Of a stretch of 64,000 nt of DNA, positions 48,201 through 60,200 are shown piece after piece. The notes beneath the pieces are model-generated. The model ran no database searches, was not told the origin of the DNA, and saw only the letters and a program-made list of their open reading frames with translations. Both the position numbers and the translations under genes were made by a program. Position 1 is the stretch's first letter, and the number at the start of each line of letters is the position of its first letter. The stretch comes from Astropecten irregularis (taxonomy: Eukaryota > Echinodermata > Asteroidea > Paxillosida > Astropectinidae): assembly GCA_963971285.1 (NCBI GenBank), contig OZ020264.1, forward strand, positions 10,802,431 to 10,866,430, written 5' to 3'.

Positions 48201-51200
48201 TCTACCTCCCGCTCCGAGGCACGTTCCAAGACCAAAATTCGATGTCGGCGTGCCAAACGAGGTTCACCAAGCTGACCTGCTCTTTCTCCCCCGCGACCGC
48301 CCCGGCCGCAAGACATACAAGTACGCACTCACCATCATTGATAATGCCTCGCGCTATAAGGAAGCTGAACCTCTGGGAACAAATGAGGCTAAGGAGGTTG
48401 CCGATGCCCTGTCTCGCATTTACAAGCGAGGCCCGTTGAGATGGCCCAGGCTGCTTCAGGTCGACCCTGGACGTGAGTTTATGGGTGCAGTCAATCAGCT
48501 GCTCGCAAAGCACAACGTCGAGGTCAGGCGAGGCCGTGTGGACATTCACCGAGACCAGGGGATCGTGGAGCGATTCAACCGGACCTTGGCTGAGCGGCTC
48601 TTTGGACATCAATACGCTCAAGAGTTGAGGCTTTCTGAGGGCCAAAGGTCGACTGAATGGGTGGTCCGGTTGCCCGCTGTAGTTGCTGCCTTAAATTGAG
48701 GAGTGACTCGGTTGACTGGTAAAAGACCGTCTGAGGCCATCAAGGCTAAAACGGTGATGCAAAAACCCTCCTCCACCGTTCCAGGCCGTCCTGTTGGCCC
48801 TAGTGAGCAAAAGACGTTGGTGTTCGCTATCTGTACCAGCCGGGCGAGCTGGAGGGTGGCCGCCGTCGTGCCACCCACCCAGTGTGGTCCCTAGATGTGT
48901 ACCGGCTCGGACGCTCGATAACCAAGCCCAACGACCCCGTGCTCTACTATTTGCTGGATGGGCCTGCACGTGGCTTCCTCCGGGAGGAGCTCCTCGTGGT
49001 GCCTCCTGATACCCAACTACCGCCGGATGGGGTTCTACGGCGTTAGTGGTTCATCTCACATCTTTGTGTCCGTAGGCCAAGGTGTCAACCCCATTTTCCG
49101 CGATCCAGCGCTTGCTATCAAAGGGTGAGAGAGATACATTGTTTAGACGCTGTCCATAGACGCGATGGCGCTCGGACCGGAGCACATCCATGCCGTGGCG
49201 AAAGGTCTTCACGCCGAAGAGGGCTTCTTTATACTGCTCGTGGCGAATACGTTTCTTAACGACTGACTTTTTCACACCTTTGGCCTTCTTTATGTTTTTA
49301 CCATCAGCCTCTAGGATTGAGTACATTTTAGGGCGCAGACCATCATTTTCGGCGATAGGGCGTCCAGCGCACTCGTCTTTTATCTTACCCAGCACTTTTT
49401 TTGTTCGTATTGCTGTGTAGTGGGTGCTCCTCGGGGTAGCCGGACGTGTCATAGAGATGCGCGCACTCTGCCATGTCTTTTTAAACGTCCTCGGTTTGGA
49501 GTTCGATAAGAAGGCTATCCGTATCGGTGTAAAGGAGCTGGCAGCGCTCTCCGTACTGACCCTTCATCTGGTTATAGTAGAAGTCGTACATGAGGTGTTT
49601 AGAGAGATCTAGGATGCTCATCCCAACGAACACCGGGCGATTGAGAACCAGTCTGCTCTTGTGGACTTGGATAAGAGCAGGTTGGCGATAAGGCGCCTGA
49701 GTCTGTCCAAGCTTCACGTTGACCCGCTTGCGGAGGTTCTCCATGGTTTTGCCGAAGACGCTGTTGTTCCTCAGCTTGTAGAGATCCTTCTCAAAGTCGC
49801 TGGTTGCTTTTTTCCGAAGTTCAGTATTCATTCTGATATAGGGCTCCATCCAGGGGCTTTGATAAAAGGATAGAGCTCTGTGACCTTTTTTAGGCGCATG
49901 CCCATCGACACATAGAGCTGCAGGTTTCGGTAGTGAAGCACGTACCGTTCCTTATTGCGAAGGTTGGGGACCAGCTTCTCAACCTCAGTGGGCGTCGCCC
50001 CGGCAGCAAGAAAGTTGTGCTGATACTCCGACATCCACTCTTTTTGGACCACCATGCGCTCTGGAGCCAACGGATATGCATTGTGCGCATCGTGCAGCTC
50101 TTCCGGGTATTGGAGACCCACCTCTAGGATGTAGCCATTGGGGCTCTCTGCCGGGTGATCCGCTATACTTGCGGCGAGCCCATCGCAATCCTCTACCCAC
50201 CGAAAGCCACCTGTAGGCAGGGGCTGGCTCATCGCCCAGCCATACAGATTGTTAGAGTCGAGGTAGAGGATGTGGCTTAGTTCTTTAGAGGAGTCATATC
50301 CATCGACCAGGGGATTGTTCTCTTTCGCGTACCTCCTCGAGACCATAGATATCCCGCCGCGCATCCCCTTTTCAATGAAGAGGTGCTGGTCATAGTCCGT
50401 CAGCAGATCTAGCTCGATTCCCGTTTTCTTGAGCAAGGAGAGACCGGGGCTCGTATAGTAGTTGGCGGGATCTAATCCATACTGCCTCAGGCATGTCTTT
50501 CGAAAGGTCTCAAAGACGTCCGCCAGAAGTAGGACGTCGGTGCGACAATATAGGTCGCTGTAATCTCCCAGGTTGCGGCATCCGAAGGTCTCCCAGACTT
50601 TTTGGGCATGGGCATAATCGGCCTCGCTGATGCGTTCTTGCTATAAAATACCTCTTTGGGTGGGAACGCTGGCTCGGCAAAGCGCTCCCAGGAGTCCATG
50701 TACTCGTATGGATAGATGCCCTTGCGCAGCAGCAGCTCGCGCTTTTTTACGTCGGGCTCAAACTTAGTTGTAATGTGGAACGCTTCGGGTTGGTTGGTCG
50801 CCGCGAGCTTGTCCGACGGGGCTAGCAGGAACTGCGCACTATCGATGAAGCGGAGCTGCCCGAGGGAGAAGGAGACGTACTTCTCCGTGTTGTTGGGGAT
50901 ACATGATACCTTCCCCTCTACCTTCGAGATCGCCTGCATGAGAAGATGGGAGTCGTAGCCCCGAAGGTTGTGAAAGACAACTGGTATTGGTGTTGTCTTC
51001 GGGTTCAGACTCAATTTGAGGTTACATGCGTTGTGGGCCGCCCCTCTGTATTTTCCGACGATGTGGCAGTTGTCCCGGACTCTATCACCCGCTAGAGGTT
51101 TCTCAAACACATGACAGGCTGTCACGTTTTTGCCAATCTTCTGGGGTCATTTGCATAGCTTTTGGGCTGGCCAGCACCGCCTTGATTTTTCGCTCCTCTT

Positions 51201-54200
51201 TCTGAAGCGCTCGGAGGAAGTGCCTCGCCGCATTGGGACCTCTGTATTCCACGGGTGCTTGTGTCTGGTCGTCACAGCGGACAACTATGAAACAGTAGCT
51301 GCACGCCTGCTTCGAGGGGATGCCCCTGAGGGAAGTTCAGCTTCCAACCCCGCAGAAAACTCCCTATCACCCACAGGAGTCGTCGAAAGACTGAGTCGCC
51401 TTTCTTCTCTTCTTGGAACACTTTTGCAGTATATCCTTTTGGTAGTCCTGGGTTGTTCGGAAAACTTTAGTGATCGGATCAAACTCCTCCACAATGGCCT
51501 GCCTTTTCCTCTCTTTCGTGCGAGGAGGAATGGTTGGCCGATGTGCCCTTGGAAGCTGAGGCTCAAGCAGGCGCCTCTTTACTTCCTCGGGGATTGGTTC
51601 ATCCAGGATGTTGTTTACCACATCGCGGGCTGGTTCTGGTATTTCAACTTCAGCCAATAACTGAGCGACATCTGGCATTTCCCCCTCTCTCTCGGCGTTC
51701 TCGTCAATTTCTCGCCCGCCTGGCCCTGTCCCGCTCTATCTGTTCCGGGGTACGTGCTGCCCATCGTTCGCGCGCGGCGCGGTTTCTACGCTCTCGAGCT
51801 TCAGCGCTCATCGACACCACAGGCGCGGCACAGAGCCAGGGCTGTTTTTACCCCTATCCCACAAACTTGACAGGCATACGTTGTCCTACCTTTTCGAAGT
51901 AGAGCCAGCTGCGACCACAAAGCTCCGTAGAGCCTAGAACGAGCCACTGGCAATTGTTTTTACCCTTCATCGTATACTATAATATAATACATAAGGTATA
52001 CCCCTTGCAAATAGGTATGTTTAAATGGTTCAATAACCCATGCAGGAGTGGGCTTTTGACCGTACAATTCCTCTTCGGGTAAATGATTGGTGTTGGTGTT
52101 AATCATTAACGCGGCGCGCTATTGAGTGCCCTTTGGACCGCACACGCCCGGGCGATCGTGGGGTGTGCAAGGGGCCAGACCCCCTCTTGTGTGTTGAGCG
52201 TATAATCCAAAAATAAAAGGCCCAACCCCTTTTCCGGCCGGGCACGACCGGTGCTCGGGCGCGGTGCGCCAGAACCCCCATTGTATATACTACTGAGGGT
52301 TATTTTAATTATCTATTTCCTTTTTGATTTATACATGTATTCTTACAAATACATATTAACGGAAACGGAAACCTCTTTTTGAGATCAAAGTTCAAACTGC
52401 ACCCGACATGCCCCACTTCTATAAACGGAAATTAGATTTTCGGTTAATTATGAACCACAATATCGTCTTATTGCTATACTGTTTATAGCTGTTTGTATAA
52501 CCGTTATGACCTTTCACACTTTAAACTTGTCGGACCTCTTCACACTACAAGATTACAACACGGCGCAGACGCGTATTAAAATCACCCCTTCGTGCGTGCA
52601 TGCAAATTTTATGCAACGAGGCACATCAGCCAGTCAGATCTGTTTTGAGATTATTTCCGTCTGGGTGGGGACAGAGGCCGAGGATGTTGATTGGTCAAAA
52701 CCTAGAGGTCAGTGCTTGGTTGGCTTGCATGATTTCTCAGGAAATTTGCACGCATGTGGCAGATGCTCACTCGCTGTACGGCAAGTTCGTCTATCCCATA
52801 GACTTGCACGGGAGGTGCGTTGAGAGCGGTTGACCCGTTTGTAAATTTTTGACATGCGTTAAGGGTGTCGGTTTTGAACTAGTGAAGCACATCTTGAGTT
52901 GTGTAGTATGAACGCAGAGCAAGACTGACCCGTATTTAAATTTTGGAGCAGTTACACGGGATGGACACGTGTCAATGTCGACACGTGTAAACTCTACTTT
53001 GTGAAAAGCCATCTCGATGATGTCAGGGGTTATATACCGCCTAAAACAATCACTGAAAAAGTGTTCAGGTCCAAACATCCCACGTCTCATCAGTCTGGGT
53101 CATTTAATTGACAAAATGTATGTAGCTCTACGTGAAATGTTTTTTAGCGGCAGTTTGAAGTGGCCACTAGGGCACGCGTTATACTTCAATGTCTTTGGAT
53201 TAAGGGATGAGCCCCACCCAACCCGACAAATCGTAGTTGCACGTACGTAAGGCGATGACAAATCCACTTAAATAATGACGTCATCATTGGAAACATGGAT
53301 AACTATTTAAAGCAGCCTCGATTTGTTTTGTTTTGTTTATGTATTTTGTGACAGGTGTTTGGGTGCGATGGGATTCAGGTAAAGCAGCCAATTACCGTCT
53401 TGGGGGAAAATGTGGGAAATTTGACCTTCGGATTTATGACACTGCACAGCTCGGTAAGCAATTTCAAAATACGTAATTAAGTAAAAAAAAAAAAAAAAAA
53501 AAAAACACACGAAAGAGATTTCAAAGAAATACTTATTTCATCGTCAAGTGTCAAGTGCTCTGGTGAATTTTGCTTTAGGTCGTGTTTTCACTGATGGCGC
53601 AGCCATTTGTCACCTTCCATGTATATTCTTTTGAAAAGATAACACAAATTCGGTGTACGGGACTTTTTTTAATCCAAGCCTCGGTTTGATTGCATTGCTT
53701 CGAATGCAGGATGGGTGTACCGTGAATAAGGCCTATTGAGGAGCCATTGTCTTGGAATAGATGCATTGTTTTTGTGTGGACCTTATCTATTTTTATCTCA
53801 TGAAGTGTTCCATGTCTTGCTAGAACATCATTCGTCGATATTCATAAAAAAATATTGTCAAGCCGTTTTGATGTTGTCAAATCCGATTCTGTATAGGTGT
53901 GAAACATCCTAGCGTTACATGTGACACTTGTGGCAAAGATCCCATTGTCGGAATTCGCTGGAAATGTCAGGACTGCCACGATTTTGACTTGTGTCATCCT
54001 TGCTACAACGAGGGAAAACACGATCTCGGCCATCAATTCTTCAGAATTGAAGGCAACTCCGTGCCAGGGTAAAGAAATTTATCAATATAATTGCGGGCAA
54101 ATCATTGTCTGTGACATATTTTGAATGTACCAATAGGGTGTTATTGTGGTGCACATCCTACATGACCCGCATGAGCTTAGTGAACTCAGATCCAACGAAC

Positions 54201-57200
54201 AACTGCATAAACTGATACTGCAAAGTCTTCACCCATTCAGTAGTTGCGTAGATCTCTGGCATTTGCTCAAAAAGGTTTTAAAATTCTAGAACTCATGACT
54301 ACCGTTTACGAGCAGACCACCCAAGCAGTTAAGGGTTTGTTGGAGGTGCAAGTTGGTTATATCATGTCGTTTCTCTGTTACTAGGACTAAAGTGCCATGT
54401 CGACTTGACGCCACCAAGTGCCGATCAAGGGGAATCTTCCCTGGTGCCAGAGTGGTACGGGGTCCTGATTGGAAATGGGAGAATCAAGACGGTAGGTCAC
54501 AGGAGATGGAAACAATTTATAACTAGCTTTGCTTGCTGACAATGTAAATGCCTTCTGAGAAATAAATGAGATTAATCAAACCGACGGTTCGTTGATTCCA
54601 TGGGTCATGTAACGCATAGCACCACGTCTCCACAAGGTGTCTAAAAATAATAACCAGACAGTCCCTGTAATAGCCAGACAGTCCCTGTAATAGCCAGACA
54701 GTCCCTGTAATAACCAGACAGTCCCTGTAATAACCAGACAGTCCCTGTAATAACCAGACAGTCCCTGTAATGCCCAGACAGTCCCTATAATAACCAGACA
54801 GTCCCTGTAATAACCAGACAGTCACTGTAATAACCAGACAGTCACTGTAATAACCAGACAGTCCCTGTAATAACCAGACAGTCCCTGTATACAGTCCCTG
54901 TAATAACCAAACAGTCCCTGTAATAACCAGACAGTCACTGTAATAACCAGACAGTCACTGTAATAACCAGACAGTCACTGTAATAACCAGACAGTCCCTG
55001 TAATAACCAGACCGTCCCTGTAATAACCAGACCGTCCCTGTAATTACCAGACAGTCCCTATAATAACCAGACAGTCCCTGTTATAACCAGACAGTCCCTG
55101 TAATAACCAGACAGTCCCTGTAATAACCAGACAGTCCCTGTAATAACCAGACAGTCCCTATAATAACCAGACAGTCCCTGTCATAACCAGACAGTCACTG
55201 TAATAACCAGACAGTCCCTGTAATAACCAGACAGTCCCTGTTATAACCAGACAGTCCCTGTAATAACCAGACAGTCCCTGTTATAACCAGACAGTCACTG
55301 TAATAACCAGACAGTCAAAGTCATAACCAGACAGTCAAAGTTATAACTTGACAGTCCCTGTAATAACCAGACAGTACTTGTAATAACCAGAGAGTCCCTA
55401 TAATATAATATATATCCCTGGTTATAACAAGGACTGTCTGGTTATTACAGTGACGGTCTGGTTATTACAGTGACTGTCTGGTTATTACAGGGACTGTCTG
55501 GTTATTACAGGGACTGTCTGGTTATTACAGGGACTGTCTGGTTATTACAGTGACTGTCTGGATATTACAGGGACTGTCTGGTTATTACAGGGACTGTCTG
55601 GTTATTACAGGGACTGTCTGGTTATTACAGGGACTGTCTGGTTATTACAGGGACTGTCAGGTTATTACAGGGACTGTCTGGTTATTACAGGGACTGTCTG
55701 GTTATTACAGGGACTGTCTGGTTATTACAGTGACTGTCTGGTTATTACAGGGACTGTCTGGTTATTACAGGGACTGTCTGGTTATTACAGGGACTGTCTG
55801 GTTATTACAGGGACAGTCTGGTTATTACATTGACTGTCTGGTTATTACAGGGACTGTCTGGTTATTACAGGGACTGTCTGGTTATTACAGGGACTGTCTG
55901 ATTATTACAGGGACTGTCTGGTTATTACAGGGACTGTCTGGTTATTACAAGGACTGTCTGGTTATTACAGGGACTGTCTGGTTATTACAGGGACTGTCTG
56001 GTTATTACAGGGACTGTCTGGTTATTGCAGGGACTGTCTGGTTATTACTGGCACTGTCTGGTTTTAACAGGAACCCCAAGGTTAGTACCCAAAAACTTCC
56101 GAATTTTGGCCGCCCAGTAAAATCAAATTAACTTTCTCAAGTTTGAGGCGATCGAAACACCAACGCTCAATTTCATTGATTGAATGGAGATAATGACAGC
56201 ATGTGGAACTACCAAATCCGTAAACGAGTATATTAATACAAGTACATTTACAACTGTTATATACAAAAACTGTTCTAGAAAGGGTAGAACTTGAAAAATG
56301 AATGTGTCACAATGGAAATTTTTTTTGTGACTATCATTTAAGGAGGAGATGGTACCGTGGGTGTTGTGTGTCATGTGAGCGACGGAGGAGGAACGTACCG
56401 TTCATGTGTGACGGTGCAGTGGCGTAACAGGACCAAACACGAATATCGTCGCGGTCACCATGGGCAAATTGACGTGATATACACAAAGGAAGAGACGGAA
56501 GGCGAGTTTTATATTGAACATCTTCCAAACCTCGGTAAGTCTGAACCTAACAAATAAAAATTGAATATTAATTTGGTGTCTAGCTGTATCTTTTTTTCCA
56601 CAGCGGATAGTGAACACTGTTGGATTGAGCGACCAATAAACACAGAGTCACAGACACAAATTCAGACTATTATCTTTCCTGTGAAGTGTGATGAAGGTTG
56701 AAACGTAATGTCTGGTACCCTTCGAAAATAGGGCGTGTAATTTGGAGCAGGAAGTTCATGTTTATTATATAAACAGTGTCATTAATACATCAAAGACGTC
56801 TGTCGGTGTATTTTTTTCCTTTCGCGCCAAAAACAGATGTAGGCAATCTTCGTGCCTATTTGAGCCGCGGGAATAAGGTTCGTTTGTTGGACATAGACGA
56901 TGCAAAGCTGAAGGAACTGCAACTTGAGAGGTGTGGCTGGAATGAAGAAATTCTAAATGTAAGACTCCACAATTCTCGTGTCTTATTTATGACGAACAAA
57001 AGACGGCTTTCAAAGAATACCGATCTATAGGCATTATAATACAATACTTCCATAGGTTTAAATTCCGCCCAGATTTCCTTTCCATATTGATGTGGTCCAA
57101 TTCAACAACTGAAAAAGCCACAGGCCCGTAATGATATGGTATATTTTCCCCCAGTTTAAAGGCAAAGTCGGTGAGGTGATAATGGTCGACAAAGATGGAG

Positions 57201-60200
57201 ATGTCAAAGTCGCCTTTGGCAAGTCGTCATTCTTCATTCATCCGCTGTGCATTGACATGGAAGAGAAAACCGTGACTGAAAAGGAGACTACAAATGACCC
57301 AACAGGTTTGAAGATGTTTGTAACCCACCCCACCCTGAATATGTAAAATCAATAAAGGGGAACAAATTTGAAAAGTTATTCATCGTGGTAGGTAAAATCA
57401 GTACAAAAGCAACATTATGTTAGAAACATTTTGAAGTAAATATCTATCAATGCATATCTGTGAATATTTTGAATATTTCTTGGAAATGTCGAAATGGTTA
57501 TAGAAATATCGCGCAATTTCACATATAAAAGCAGTGTAATGAGAGAAAAGGGTGGCTCTTTCTGTCTTGTGATTAGATTTTCTACCAAAGAAATGCCCCA
57601 AAAGAACAAAATAAAACTAAACAGATTCGTTGCTGTTAAAGATGTGTCGTTGTTTCTTTATCATTTTACTCAAGGTCGCGGGTTGCCCGTACCCGCAAAT
57701 ATTGTCTCAATTGTTGTATCAATTGACTTTTTTCGAAATTTTCAATTTTCTAAAATCTAGAACTGAGGGAACTATTCTCTGCATTTCTCAATGTCGATTT
57801 TGGGAGGCAAGAACATTCTAGTGGCTCAACAGACGGGACAGAATTATTCAATGCAGCCATCAAAGGCCGAACCAGCCGAGTGAGAGAGATCATCAATGCA
57901 AATCCTCAAGCGGTAGGCCTATAGTTTGTATAACTGCATTTTTAAGTAAAGGATCATCACTTCGAGAAAACATTTTTTTTCAGAATGAGTGTGCAATACT
58001 AGATTACAACTGAGCAATCTCTATCTGCGGGTGTAAGTCTGACAAACATAATGTAGCAAAGACTCAAACCAAAACAACTTTAGGCATGCTTTACACAAGT
58101 ATATTTATATCACTACAAGATGGAAAACGATTCTTAAAGAGCTCATTACATGAAGTTAATCAACTTTGTTGCTTGATCTCTTAAAGTTTCCGATACTCTC
58201 CATTTCTCTGAAGCAGTGTACATTGTCAACATTTTCGGTAACATTCTCGATAACATGTTGCCTAGGTACGTTGTTTTTGAAAATGTTGTCAGTGTACACA
58301 GAACAAAGCGAGTTGGGTAACATGTCGCCCAACTGTCGCTCAGATGTTGACGACAGCCTGACACTGCATTTATTTCGCCGACGTGTTGCCAACATTGACC
58401 AATCAGGAGTAAGCTCTAGGTCACGGGATCTAGTGTAATCATGCTACGTTGACCAAATGGCAGCCACTATGGATTGGTCTAAAGACAGTGACAAAAAGTT
58501 AACCGAGGTATGAGTAGCATGTATAACCCCCCTGTGGCATGTCACATGCAAACAGTATACGAACACAACCAAAAAGAAAGCTGCAATGCAAGATATTGCT
58601 ACTAAATTGGAAAATTAACCATCCAAACGCCCATTTCCGTTCATTGTTATAACAACATCTCAATAACATCTGCTAGAGTACACAGAGCCAAAAGTCGTGT
58701 TGCCCAAGTGTGTTGCACTACCTGGGCAACATGTTCCGGAGATTTTTCCCGAAAATGTTGACAGTGTACACCCTGCTTAAAGGGATTGCATACGTTTGGT
58801 AATTTGAGCCTAATGTTTGTTTCAAACCAATATAATTGTATATATATACCATAAAACTAACCTGTGAAAGTTTCAATTCAAAAGGTGGTAGCGTTTTTGA
58901 GATTTTGGCGACAAACTAGAGCGGTTATTTCACGCCAGAGAACAGTAAGTCAATAGCTGAGAAGCGTTACGGCCATAACGCTTCTCAGATTCATAATTTT
59001 TGGAGATAAAAAGTGACATTTTATTTTTCCATAACCGCGGTACTTCGAATTGAACGTTTCTCAATATGCATTATACTATCCAAAGCAGCTGTACTTCTCA
59101 CCAAGTAAGTTTTTATTGCCATAAATTTTCAGAGTCATTACCAAACGTATGCAATGCCTTTAAGGGTAAATAGTCTTATATGTACATGTAGTCGTTTAGT
59201 TTTATTATCCACCTAGTGCCCGTCAAGAAGTTGCGATTTTATATCTTATTGCCCTAAAACGATTCTTTTCCGAAATAAACGTCATCCTTGGTTGTTGGAG
59301 GTTGGTTTTGTTTTGGCTGTTTGTATTAGGTGAAATTTCAGAACGAAAAAGGCCAGACTGCGCTGGCAGCCGCTGCCCGCCGTGGTCACATGGATTCAGT
59401 TAAAGCATTGGTTGCCGGCCACGCACTGCTAGACATAACTGATGAGGACGGAGACACAGTACTTGCATTTGCAGTGATTGGGTAAGATTTGGTCACGATC
59501 ACACTTGAGCTGATTATTCATAACCATCCTTGCGAGAGTTATGTTTGTATCGTGACTGCCAATTCGTCACCAGCACCTCGAAAGAACACTCCCGTGACAC
59601 AAACAAAAGTCGCATTTTGAAAAGCAGCTGTTTGAAGAGAACTCTACTGTACGTTAAGCAGAGTGTACACTGTCAACTTTTTCGGTCACTATCCCGGTAA
59701 CATGTTGGCCAAATGTTGATAGTGTAAACAGGGCCCAAAGTCGTGTTGCCGAGGGGTGTTGCCCTCACTAGGCAACATATTACCGAAAATGTTACCGTAA
59801 ATGTACACTCTGCTTTTAATTAGCATGACATTTTAACGGAGGCCTACTTTTATCTTTTTTGCAAATCTTGCCAACAATAAGGTATGTTCATGAATTTTAA
59901 TATATTGTTCTCTTTTAAGATGAGGTATGTTCTCAAAATAAATTTCAGTACTCTTTGACAAAGAAGATTAATGAGAAAAGCCTTTTGTTCAGATGGTCAC
60001 AAAGGTTTCACGTGATCAGTCACATGGCGTGAAAATGCAGTTTTTAATAATTTAACCTACTGAGTTTTTATATGTTTTATTTGGTTGCAATCTTGTGTGT
60101 TCTTTAGAAGGCAAGTATATGCAGCTCTATAGGTATAGCATTACACCTACTCAGATAACGTCAATAATTATGTCTCGCCAAGTCGAATTGAAATGGTTCA

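Larger units (their letters stand above)
29375..52294. mobile_element. Polinton/Maverick (adintovirus-like), copy 2, with nested HINE chain
   Basis: The gene set is small structural proteins, double jelly-roll type major capsid protein, packaging ATPase remnant, membrane proteins, DDE integrase and protein-primed DNA polymerase B. Together these identify a Polinton with virus-like genes. Sequence left of the HINE chain (29375-29436) and right of it (42710 on) matches one continuous stretch of copy 1 around 26660-26810, so the chain landed inside this copy. The right end is placed at 52294 because the inverted strand reads AGTAGTATATAC there and GAGGGT follows as a possible 6-bp duplication. 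The left end was not found. Most genes are broken, so the element is an inactive old copy. Confidence 0.72.

Noticed and set aside
47969-49046. Integrase as evidence of an LTR retrotransposon or retrovirus
   Set aside because: No reverse transcriptase, protease or LTRs are present, and the neighbours are family B polymerase and capsid genes, so the integrase belongs to a Polinton.
43219-51811. Bacterial or phage contamination, because of the G+C-rich compact genes
   Set aside because: The block is bounded by host intron and HINE sequence, has eukaryotic Polinton gene content, and a partial second copy lies nearby in the same intron.
53017-53250. Plus strand open frame with [12 protein letters not shown], resembling part of the Polinton LYTFE protein
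   Set aside because: Only about ten residues look alike, with no support on either side, and it lies outside the Polinton end at 52294.
55550-56131. A 193-codon repetitive open frame
   Set aside because: It is produced by the 20-bp inverted minisatellite, which is open in several frames on both strands; no start context or non-repeat sequence supports a gene.
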